From NCBI GenBank assembly GCA_955652635.1, contig CATPBN010000304.1, positions 1 to 5,310 of the forward strand: a stretch of 5,310 nucleotides of DNA, read 5' to 3'. The position numbers were made by a program, and so were the translations under genes. The notes under the pieces are model-generated. The model saw nothing but the letters and a program-made list of their open reading frames with translations. It ran no database searches and had not been told where the DNA came from. This DNA is from an uncultured Gemmatimonadaceae bacterium (GTDB lineage Bacteria > Gemmatimonadota > Gemmatimonadetes > Gemmatimonadales > Gemmatimonadaceae). Positions 1-5,310 of this stretch are shown here, one piece after another (position 1 is the first letter of the stretch; the number at the start of each line of letters is the position of its first letter).

Positions 1-4
1 GATC

Positions 5-61
5 CTACTTCGGCCGCTCGTCCTCGCCTACCGCGCGACGAGCTAAGAGATCACGAAGTAG
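5..61. repeat. Two nested perfect inverted repeats at the left edge
   Basis: The outer arms are CTACTTCG (5-12) and CGAAGTAG (54-61), 8 bp. Inside them lie GCTCGTC (16-22) and GACGAGC (37-43), 7 bp, around a 14-base loop. The internal loop between the two stems is unequal (3 and 10 bases). No gene covers this stretch. It may be a structured RNA, a transcription-end hairpin shared by converging genes, or a DNA site. The window edge prevents seeing what lies to the left. Confidence 0.5.
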
Positions 62-72
62 AAAGCGGCGAC

Positions 73-97
73 AAAAAAACGTGTCGCTCTACGCGAC
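73..97 (-). terminator. Possible Rho-independent terminator of the binding protein-chemoreceptor unit
   Basis: Read on the minus strand, GTCGC (97-93) and GCGAC (87-83) form a 5-bp GC-rich stem around a 5-base loop that contains the MCP stop codon. After ACG comes a run of seven T (79-73). The stem is short, so terminator strength is uncertain, but position and T-run fit the end of the transcript. Confidence 0.42.
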
Positions 98-1894
98 CCG
101 TTTGATCTGTGGCGACGGGTGTGGAGGAGTCGGAATGGGCCTCGGCCCACTGGAATTCACCGGTCTGGACTCGACCGGCGTGACGGGTGCCGTGGTCTTG
201 AGCTCGCCAACGAGGTCTCTCAACGCGTGACTGCCATGAAACAGCTGCGTCGAGGCCATGCTCATCTGCTCGCACGCGGCACTCTGCTCTTCTGTTGACG
301 CGCTGACCTCCATCGCCGCGGTGGCGTGACTCTCAGCCGTCCGCGCCACGAGTCCGAGGTTCGCGGCGGCAGAATCAACCGCGCGCGCATTTTCAGTCGC
401 CGCCGTCGTCACACCGGCTGCGGCGGTACGCGTTTTCTCGGCGGCGGAGAGAATTGTGGATAGTGCTGCGTCCAATTCCCGGCTCACGCGCTCGATCTCG
501 CCAACTTGAACAACACCCTGCTCCATCGCCTTCGATGTCGCCGCCACCCGCGTGGTCACGGTCTCGGTCATCTTCACAACATCGTCCGCCGCTGCCTGGG
601 TCTGGTCGGCGAGCTTCCTGACTTCGCTTGCAACAACTCCGAAGCCGCGACCGGCCTCGCCCGCGCGCGCAGCCTCGATCGCCGCGTTGAGCGACAACAG
701 GTTGGTCTGCTCTGCGATGCGGCTCACCGAGACCACGAACTTGTTGATGTCCGTCGCCGTCGTATTCAGCTCGCGTACCTGGCCGGCTGCCTGCTCCACG
801 ATCGTGCGTACGTCGAAAAGGATCTTGAGAGCACGGTCGATCTCAACGCGCTTGTCCTGCGCCTCGGCTTCGATCGCGCTGGCAAGGCTGTGAACTTCCT
901 GCGCTCCGCCCACGAGATTATCCCCGCGGGTGCGAATTCCGTCGAGTGCTTCATTCACCTGGCGTAGCTGCGCCACCTGCGATTCGGCGCCGTGTGAGAC
1001 TTCTTCTACCGCGTCTGCTACTTCGCCGGCTGAAGCGGAAATCTGCTTCGACGCCGAGAGGAGATCGCCGGCCGATTGCGCGACCTCTTCCGCCGTCTTG
1101 GCCGCGCCGGAGGCGATCCGTGACAGCGCGATCGTCGCGTGATTCATCGCGTCCGCGAGGGTCCTGAACTCGCCAGGCATATCGCCTTCGGTGCGCTGCT
1201 GCAGATCGCCGTGACTCAATTGAACTGCGTGCCTGACAAGAAGGCGGAGCGGCCTACCAACTGCGCGCCCAGTACGGAGCACGATCATGATTGCGATCAG
1301 CGTCGCAACTATTATTACCGAGACCAATAGCCGCGACCTGGCGACCGACTGGGCCCGAAGGCTGTCTGACATTCCCGCAAGCTGCTGAGCGCGCGCGTGC
1401 TCGAGTCCGGTCAGCTGTTGGAGAAGCGAGGGGACCAGTTTTCGCGCCCGCTGCGCCTCTACGTGCGCGTCGTCGAGACGCCCGAGGTCGGTCAGCCGAT
1501 GCGAGAGGGCGAAAGCGGACTCCACTCTCGCCAGAGTCGTGTCGATCGCCACGGTTCTGACGATCTGCTCTGCGAGAGCGTCGGGGCTGGAGGCGAAGCT
1601 CCGATGCAGCCTGTGAGCTTCCCAGCCAAGTCGACGGAAGTCGGCATCCGATTTGGCGTCCTGATCGCTCAGATAGGTATTTGCGGCCTGGATCTCCTGA
1701 GTCACGACATTGGAGAAGTCGGAAGCCTGTCGCGCGTCCTGCTGTGCCCCGGCGAGCGTCTTTGTCACCTCGTCCGCCATGCTTCTCATCGAGAACCAAC
1801 CCACCGCGCCGGCGCTGATGAGGAGAAAAATCAGGAATGAGAACCCAACCGTCAGCACCTGGCGAATCGTCTGGAAGCGGTAAAAGGTTCTCAT
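89..1894 (-). CDS. Methyl-accepting chemotaxis protein (transmembrane chemoreceptor)
   Basis: This 601-residue receptor should sit in the inner membrane and control the CheA kinase through CheW according to ligand state. Residues 1-12 are cytoplasmic, TM1 is about 13-36, a mostly helical periplasmic sensor of about 150 residues follows, and TM2 is about 189-206. A HAMP linker spans about 207-262 (P215, GDL at 229-231, E242). The long coiled-coil signalling domain ends in the family hairpin tip at 392-430, including EQTN (395-398), NAAIEAARAGE (403-413), GRGF (415-418) and EVRKLA (424-429). S531-A540 fits the methylation-site consensus around E535/E536. The C-terminus is a proline-rich tail from about 568 to 601 without an NWETF-like CheR/CheB-binding pentapeptide. 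The sensor looks like a four-helix-bundle type and has no visible PAS or Cache motif. It is the second gene of a pair with the binding protein, joined by an ATGA overlap, which suggests it reads that protein. Identity is near certain; the ligand is inferred. Confidence 0.97.
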   Translation of the reverse strand: MRTFYRFQTIRQVLTVGFSFLIFLLISAGAVGWFSMRSMADEVTKTLAGAQQDARQASDFSNVVTQEIQAANTYLSDQDAKSDADFRRLGWEAHRLHRSFASSPDALAEQIVRTVAIDTTLARVESAFALSHRLTDLGRLDDAHVEAQRARKLVPSLLQQLTGLEHARAQQLAGMSDSLRAQSVARSRLLVSVIIVATLIAIMIVLRTGRAVGRPLRLLVRHAVQLSHGDLQQRTEGDMPGEFRTLADAMNHATIALSRIASGAAKTAEEVAQSAGDLLSASKQISASAGEVADAVEEVSHGAESQVAQLRQVNEALDGIRTRGDNLVGGAQEVHSLASAIEAEAQDKRVEIDRALKILFDVRTIVEQAAGQVRELNTTATDINKFVVSVSRIAEQTNLLSLNAAIEAARAGEAGRGFGVVASEVRKLADQTQAAADDVVKMTETVTTRVAATSKAMEQGVVQVGEIERVSRELDAALSTILSAAEKTRTAAAGVTTAATENARAVDSAAANLGLVARTAESHATAAMEVSASTEEQSAACEQMSMASTQLFHGSHALRDLVGELKTTAPVTPVESRPVNSSGPRPIPTPPHPSPQIKRVA

Positions 1895-2988
1895 TTGGCC
1901 TCCGCCACCGTCAGCAGCCCTTTCTGAACGCGCAGCACGCGGAATCGCATTCCCACCGGATCGCCAGTGTCCTCGAAGAACGCCGGACCGGTCAGGCCGG
2001 CATAGGCGGATTCGCGTGTGAGCGAGTGCAGATAGTTGCGGATCGCTTTGCGATTTGCGCCCTTTTCCCCGAGCGCCTGCGCAACCAGCTTGGTTGCATC
2101 GTAAGCGAGCGCGGCGTGTGCGTCGGGCGGCGTGCCGAATTTCTTCTCGAAAGCCGCGACGAAAGCGCGGGCTGCCTGAGAGGGATCCTCGGGCGTAAAC
2201 GACATTCCAATGTAAGTGCCCTCGGAAGCGACCGTGTCGGAAACGATGCCTTGCCAGCCGTCGCCTCCAACGAATACCGGGTTGAAGCCCTGGCGCTTCG
2301 CTTCCTGGAGAAGCTTCAGTCCAGATGCGACGCGCCCCGCTATAAACACGACCTTGGGCTTCTTCGTTTTGAGGTAGGCTATGTACGGCTCCGCCGAGGG
2401 AAGATCGGCGTTGATCGGGTCGAGACTCACGAGCTCTCCGTGAAAGGAGCGTCGAAACGAGTCAGCGAGCCCACGACCGTAAGTGTTGTTCTCGTAGAGA
2501 ACCGCGGCGGTAGCCGCTGTGTTGCGTGTAGCGAACTTGTTCGCGAACGTCGCGAGCGCGATTCCGTTGAGGGAATCGCTCGATATGATGCGGAAGACCC
2601 AGCTCGATATGCCGGTGAGATCGGGCGACGTCGCGCTCGTGGCAACCGCGGGAAGGTCTCCGTCGTAGACTCGCGCCGCCGAGAGCATGCCGGAGGAGTT
2701 AACGTGGCCGATCACCGCTGAGATCTTGCGATTTCTCACGAATTCTTGAGCTACTTTCGCGGCGACGGTTCCGTCGCCCTCGTCGTCCCGCGTGATCACC
2801 TGGAACGGGTGGCCGTTTATGCCACCGGCCTTATTGATCTCTTCGGCCGCCAGTTGCACGCCTTGGAGGTTCTGCAGTCCATAACCCTGTTTCCAGGGTC
2901 CGGCTGCACCGACGACGTATGGTTCTTTGAGTCCCCCGCAGGCGGCGAGCGCCAGCAGTGCGAGCGACGAAACGGCTTTGGACAACAA
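1891..2988 (-). CDS. Leu/Ile/Val-type periplasmic substrate-binding lipoprotein (Peripla_BP_6-like)
   Basis: This 365-residue protein is a type I periplasmic binding protein of the branched-chain amino-acid/amide class. It begins with a short lipoprotein signal: a hydrophobic core at 8-16 and lipobox LAAC with the acylated cysteine at C17, followed by Gly rather than an inner-membrane-retaining Asp. Family blocks are AAEEINKAGGINGHPF (47-62), VIGHVNSSG (92-100), the ATSATSP stretch (116-122), YENNTYGRG (165-173), GGDGW (241-245) and AYDATKLV (295-302). The SSG, TSAT, Y170 and D243 positions lie where homologues hold the ligand's amino and carboxylate groups, so an amino acid or small amide is likely; the exact ligand cannot be read. 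The start is TTG: no ATG, GTG or TTG occurs in frame back to the TGA at 3052-3054. Length is normal. The unusual point is its partner: no permease or ATPase follows, but a chemoreceptor does. A stand-alone transport role with a distant permease remains possible. Confidence 0.95.
   Translation of the reverse strand: MLSKAVSSLALLALAACGGLKEPYVVGAAGPWKQGYGLQNLQGVQLAAEEINKAGGINGHPFQVITRDDEGDGTVAAKVAQEFVRNRKISAVIGHVNSSGMLSAARVYDGDLPAVATSATSPDLTGISSWVFRIISSDSLNGIALATFANKFATRNTAATAAVLYENNTYGRGLADSFRRSFHGELVSLDPINADLPSAEPYIAYLKTKKPKVVFIAGRVASGLKLLQEAKRQGFNPVFVGGDGWQGIVSDTVASEGTYIGMSFTPEDPSQAARAFVAAFEKKFGTPPDAHAALAYDATKLVAQALGEKGANRKAIRNYLHSLTRESAYAGLTGPAFFEDTGDPVGMRFRVLRVQKGLLTVAEAK
1899..1903 (-). 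promoter_or_regulatory. Ribosome-binding site of the chemoreceptor, inside the upstream gene
   Basis: Read on the minus strand, GGAGG precedes the MCP ATG by four bases (CCAA) and lies in the last codons (V-A-E-A-K) of the binding protein. The ATG shares bases with the upstream TGA (ATGA, 1894-1891). This layout is typical of translational coupling, so the two proteins are probably made in a linked ratio. Confidence 0.8.
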
Positions 2989-2990
2989 CT

Positions 2991-2997
2991 CCCCCTT
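2991..2997 (-). promoter_or_regulatory. Ribosome-binding site of the binding protein, with two TTG start choices
   Basis: On the minus strand AAGGGGG resembles the AAGGAGG consensus. Two consecutive TTG codons follow, at 2988-2986 and 2985-2983. Spacing is 2 bases to the first and 5 to the second, so the second TTG (a 364-residue product) is slightly better placed. The choice changes only one residue of the signal peptide. Confidence 0.6.
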
Positions 2998-2998
2998 C

Positions 2999-3011
2999 CC
3001 CCGATTCGGGG
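2999..3011. repeat. 13-bp palindrome CCCCGATTCGGGG, possible operator
   Basis: Six-base arms CCCCGA and TCGGGG flank a single central T. The spacer is too short for an RNA hairpin, so a dimeric DNA-binding protein is the more natural explanation if it is functional. It lies between the minus-strand TTGACA and the ribosome-binding site of the binding protein, where a bound regulator could block transcription. No regulator gene is seen nearby. Confidence 0.4.
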
Positions 3012-3119
3012 ACTTCGTGTCAATCGAAGGACGAGGCCAAAGCTCGGGCGGTCACGCCGAATGGCACCCAATCTGCCCCTATAACTGCCAATACGGGGGA
3101 CATTGGGAGTCTTGCCACA

Positions 3120-3530
3120 ATGAACAAACAATTCTTTCTCGCAGTCTCGATGCTGGCGGTCGCAGCGTGCGCCGCCAGAACCAGAGGGCCCTCCCTGATA
3201 ACGGAGCCTTGCGCGGCCCTGGCCGACAGTGTGTCGAAGTACGTTTCCGTGGACGCCCTTCCTTTGGCGCACATCGTCGGAAACCCGCGTCTTCCGCGTA
3301 CTCCCGCGATGCTCGGCCCGGGCGACAGCGCTTATGTGGAGTTCCTTGTCCGTCCCGATGGCGTGGCCGACACCAGCACCGTGCTCGTTACCGGTGCCAA
3401 CGATCCAGAATTCCTGCGCAGTGCCGTAGCATTCGCCGCCGAAAGCCAATTCGTGCCTGCCCAGGCGCAGGGTTGCCCGATGATGAGCAAGTACAACCTG
3501 GTGGTAAAGTCGCGGGCGACAACGCGATAG
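3120..3530 (+). CDS. Small lipoprotein with a TonB C-terminal-like domain
   Basis: This 136-residue protein starts with a lipoprotein signal: positive/polar N-end (MNKQ), hydrophobic 5-16, and lipobox VAAC with C17 as the lipid-anchored residue. After a linker, residues 68-131 follow the pattern of the TonB C-terminal fold: a first strand (AYVEFLVRPDG, 71-81), a second strand (TSTVLVTG, 85-92), a helix (DPEFLRSAVAFAAES, 95-109), the FVPA motif (111-114) and a last strand (NLVVKS, 126-131). It lacks the transmembrane helix and proline-rich spacer of a true energy-transducing TonB, so it is unlikely to power outer-membrane receptors itself. C31 and C119 could form a disulphide. The ATG at 3120 was chosen over an in-frame ATG at 2958 because the signal peptide begins here and GGGAG (3105-3109) lies 10 bases upstream; the longer form would also overlap the divergent gene. 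Domain assignment is by pattern only; function is unknown. Confidence 0.78.
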   Translation: MNKQFFLAVSMLAVAACAARTRGPSLITEPCAALADSVSKYVSVDALPLAHIVGNPRLPRTPAMLGPGDSAYVEFLVRPDGVADTSTVLVTGANDPEFLRSAVAFAAESQFVPAQAQGCPMMSKYNLVVKSRATTR

Positions 3531-3669
3531 GCATCCGGCGATCGCTTACAGCCATCTTATGGGGGGAAGCAGGCCCTCGGCAAAACGCCCGGCGCGATGG
3601 AGCGTCATTTAGGTAGACCGCGCGGGCCGTTCGGGCCATCGCGTCAACGCCTACTTAATCGCTGAACTC
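3531..3669. other. Intergenic gap between the lipoprotein and the large secreted protein
   Basis: This 139-bp stretch has no credible gene. It contains the long inverted repeat described separately. No T-run follows any hairpin, so no standard terminator is visible for the lipoprotein gene, and read-through into the next gene is possible. An AT-rich CTTAAT (3654-3659) lies 10 bases before the next ATG and resembles a weak -10 box. Confidence 0.5.
3591..3645. repeat. Long inverted repeat in the gap, 10 pairs with a 35-base loop
   Basis: The left arm GGCGCGATGG (3591-3600) pairs with CCATCGCGTC (3636-3645). Eight contiguous pairs are perfect, then comes one G-T wobble and one G-C pair. The loop contains the palindrome CCGCGCGG (3618-3625). 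With no following T-run it is not a standard intrinsic terminator. It may be an mRNA stabilising or attenuating hairpin, or a DNA site. Confidence 0.45.
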
Positions 3670-5310
3670 ATGCACCTGCGGCCATTCCTCGTAGCTGCGG
3701 CATTCTTCCTTGTCGGAACCCGGCTCGCCGCCCAGGAAGTTCTGATCGAAGTCGTCGAGCTCTCCAACGGCAAACCCATCGTCGGCGCGAATGTCTCCCT
3801 CGTCGATGACCACGGTATGAGCCTCTTCGGAAATTTCAGCGACCAGGGTGGACATTCCGTGTTGCGCGCTCCAGGCGCAGGTCGCTACGTGGTGCGCGCC
3901 GACAAAGTCGGTTATGACTCGTGGTCTTCCGTCTTGCTGTATGTGACAGGTGCGCCGATTCACGTGCGGGTCGCGATGTCGCCGCTGCGCAATCCGTCGA
4001 CTGTGATCGCCCGGAGCGAAACCGCGTGTCAGGTCCTAACTCCTCCAGGAACCCCGGCGGGCGATCTGTGGGTTGAAATCCGAAAGGCGCTCACAGCGAG
4101 CGCGCTGACGGATGCCCAGGGATTGGTGCCGCTCGACGTGGACCTGTACGAGCGAGCGCTCGATCGCAACCTCGGCGTAGTCTCCGAGCGAAAGGAGCAA
4201 CGCTCGCGCATTGCAAGAAGGCCGGCGACCGGGATCTCCTGGGATCAGATCGATTCGGCTCGTCGTGGTGCAGTTTCAGGTGGAGAGGTCTATCGTGCTC
4301 CGGAGGCGGCGACGCTGGTGTCGGATCAGTTCGTCAACTCTCACTGCTATGCCGCGATCCGCGGATACGGCCCCGAGACGGGACTGACCGGACTCGAGTT
4401 CAGACCCGCCAAGATCGGCTCGCAGCCCGAGTTAACCGGAATTCTCTGGCTGGATCCGAAAGCGAACGCGCTCCGCTCCCTCAATTTTGATTACGTCAAT
4501 CTTCCCATTCCATTGCGGATAGCTAGAACGACCGGGCGGGTGGAGTTCCAGCAGCTTCCCGGCGGGCAATGGATCGTCCCGCGTTGGTACATCAGGATGC
4601 CGCGCGTCGCGCAGATGACGTCGACGGACAGTCTGCTGGGATATCAGGAGGTCGGCGGCACGTCGAGGCCAGCGGGAACGGCGGCCCCAGCGTCAGCTAC
4701 AAATGCTGTCATCCCCGCGCTGGACGACACGGTGGCGGGCCCGCAATCATTCATCAGCGGCATCGTATACGACAGTACCACGGGAACGCCGCTGCAGGGC
4801 GTGCAGGTCTCGACCGGCGGCGGTCGCTTCAAGGCGACCACCAGTGCCGGAGGACATTATGAGCTCGCGATCGACGCGCCGTTGTCCGACACGATCGTCT
4901 TCGAGCACCCGCGACTCCGCCTCTATCGCGTAGCAACCAGGGTCCAGTCGATCTCGCTGCCCAGCGGATCGCGCGGAGAGGCGAACGTGCTGGTTCCTTC
5001 GTTCGGAACGCTGCGAAAGAGACTCTGCGGTCAGAACGAGACCGCGACGGAATCACAGGGTATCGCAGCCGGTTACGTGAGAGACGCCGCGGGCAATCCC
5101 GTTCCCAATGCGCACGTGTGGGCGACGTGGCAAATCCTGTGGGTCGAACAGAACGGACGGCTGGTATCCACGAATCAGCAGCGCACGGTCGAAACGGACA
5201 CCGGCAGCGACGGATCCTATTTAATGTGTGGCTTCACCCGCGGCGCGCAGATAACGGCCAAGGTCGGGATGGCCGGAAGAAACACGGTGCAGGAGAAGGT
5301 CGTCCTGCCC
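3670..5310 (+). CDS. Secreted multi-domain protein with carboxypeptidase-regulatory-like modules (partial, 3' end beyond window)
   Basis: The frame is open for 547 codons and has no stop before the window ends. Residues 1-21 are a Sec signal peptide, probably cut near LAA|QE. The first carboxypeptidase-regulatory-like beta-sandwich is about 24-104 (NGKPIVGANVSL, then GRYVVRADKVGY). A middle domain of about 115-330 begins at C120, contains LWVEIRKALTASALTD (133-148), a second cysteine in NSHCY (223-227), and strand-rich GILWLD (257-262), LNFDYVNLP (271-279), RVEFQQLPGG (290-299) and WIVPRWYIRMP (301-311). After an Ala/Thr-rich linker (330-358) a second module spans about 361-440, and a third starts at about 466 (GYVRDAAGNPVPNAHV) and includes C520. 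C452 and C520 may pair. The middle domain resembles one I recall from Gemmatimonadota proteins of unknown role. The strand pattern is loosely LolA-like, but this is weak. The ATG is the first start after the TAG at 3610-3612; no clear Shine-Dalgarno precedes it. Probably a periplasmic or outer-membrane-associated binding or scaffold protein; no catalytic residues are recognised. Confidence 0.88.
   Translation, partial: MHLRPFLVAAAFFLVGTRLAAQEVLIEVVELSNGKPIVGANVSLVDDHGMSLFGNFSDQGGHSVLRAPGAGRYVVRADKVGYDSWSSVLLYVTGAPIHVRVAMSPLRNPSTVIARSETACQVLTPPGTPAGDLWVEIRKALTASALTDAQGLVPLDVDLYERALDRNLGVVSERKEQRSRIARRPATGISWDQIDSARRGAVSGGEVYRAPEAATLVSDQFVNSHCYAAIRGYGPETGLTGLEFRPAKIGSQPELTGILWLDPKANALRSLNFDYVNLPIPLRIARTTGRVEFQQLPGGQWIVPRWYIRMPRVAQMTSTDSLLGYQEVGGTSRPAGTAAPASATNAVIPALDDTVAGPQSFISGIVYDSTTGTPLQGVQVSTGGGRFKATTSAGGHYELAIDAPLSDTIVFEHPRLRLYRVATRVQSISLPSGSRGEANVLVPSFGTLRKRLCGQNETATESQGIAAGYVRDAAGNPVPNAHVWATWQILWVEQNGRLVSTNQQRTVETDTGSDGSYLMCGFTRGAQITAKVGMAGRNTVQEKVVLP

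Larger units (their letters stand above)
2989..3119. promoter_or_regulatory. Divergent intergenic region with promoter-like elements for both directions
   Basis: This 131-bp gap separates the minus-strand sensory pair from the plus-strand lipoprotein gene, so promoters for both must lie here or within the neighbouring genes. The minus strand carries a perfect TTGACA (3023-3018), but I see no good -10 box 16-18 bases downstream. The plus strand carries TATAAC (3080-3085), 34 bases before the ATG at 3120, with only a poor -35. Small inverted repeats occur near it, TGGCA/TGCCA (3062-3066, 3086-3090) and CCAAT/ATTGG (3088-3092, 3102-3106). Promoter placement is tentative. Confidence 0.45.

Noticed and set aside
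506..967. Plus-strand open frames (also 552-893 and 1397-1840) opposite the chemoreceptor
   Set aside because: The minus strand encodes the invariant MCP signalling hairpin here; the plus-strand products have no family features.
1837..2721. A 294-codon open frame on the plus strand opposite the binding-protein gene
   Set aside because: It is rich in Arg and Cys, has no recognisable domain or signal, and lies wholly opposite well-conserved family blocks of the binding protein and chemoreceptor. It is a by-product of high GC content.
2958..3119. Upstream start that would lengthen the TonB-like lipoprotein by 54 residues
   Set aside because: The extension would bury the lipoprotein signal inside the protein and overlap the divergent gene; the start at 3120 has a GGGAG site and places the signal at the N-terminus.
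2817..3449. A 210-codon minus-strand frame spanning the divergent region
   Set aside because: It crosses the promoter region and overlaps both the binding protein and the lipoprotein in wrong frames; no domain is recognisable.
3538..3545. GCGATCGC palindrome, identical to the cyanobacterial HIP1 octamer
   Set aside because: A single copy is seen here; one occurrence in GC-rich DNA is uninformative, and nothing else suggests a cyanobacterium.
2927..3616. A 229-codon plus-strand frame overlapping the lipoprotein gene
   Set aside because: It overlaps two better-supported genes, has no signal peptide or domain, and its composition is Arg/Gly/Pro-rich as expected of an out-of-frame reading.
3655..3963. 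A 102-codon minus-strand frame opposite the start of the large secreted protein
   Set aside because: The plus strand here encodes a signal peptide followed by a clear carboxypeptidase-regulatory-like module in a frame open for 547 codons.
3670..5310. Reading the large protein as a TonB-dependent outer-membrane receptor
   Set aside because: Such receptors can begin with a carboxypeptidase-regulatory-like module, but no plug domain or TonB box follows; instead a different middle domain and further sandwich modules are present.

Overview
The window is GC-rich bacterial chromosome (I judge it by eye at roughly 60% GC). It holds three complete protein genes and one that runs off the right edge. 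Three traits fit a diderm, soil-type bacterium: a lipoprotein with a TonB C-terminal-like domain, a secreted protein with repeated carboxypeptidase-regulatory-like modules around a cysteine-bearing middle domain, and G/C-ending codon use. I would guess Gemmatimonadota or a related phylum. That is an inference from gene style, not proof.

Minus strand, 2988 down to 89: a two-gene transcription unit. The first gene encodes a lipid-anchored, Leu/Ile/Val-type periplasmic substrate-binding protein. The second encodes a full-length transmembrane methyl-accepting chemotaxis protein (MCP). Stop and start overlap as ATGA, and the MCP ribosome-binding site lies inside the last codons of the binding protein. 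No permease or ATPase gene accompanies them, and a possible intrinsic terminator lies at the MCP stop codon. The simplest reading is a dedicated sensory pair: the binding protein captures an amino-acid-like ligand and presents it to the chemoreceptor.

2989-3119: a 131-bp divergent intergenic region. It carries a consensus -35-like TTGACA on the minus strand, a 13-bp palindrome just upstream of the binding-protein ribosome-binding site, and a -10-like TATAAC on the plus strand.

Plus strand, 3120 to 5310: a small lipoprotein with a TonB C-terminal-like domain (136 aa), then a 139-bp gap with a long inverted repeat, then a secreted protein of at least 547 aa. The large protein has three carboxypeptidase-regulatory-like beta-sandwich modules and a middle domain I can describe but not assign a function. 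Its reading frame is open to the window edge, so its C-terminus is missing.

The left edge (1-72) has no gene but contains two nested perfect inverted repeats. I see no tRNA, rRNA, CRISPR array, insertion sequence or phage gene.
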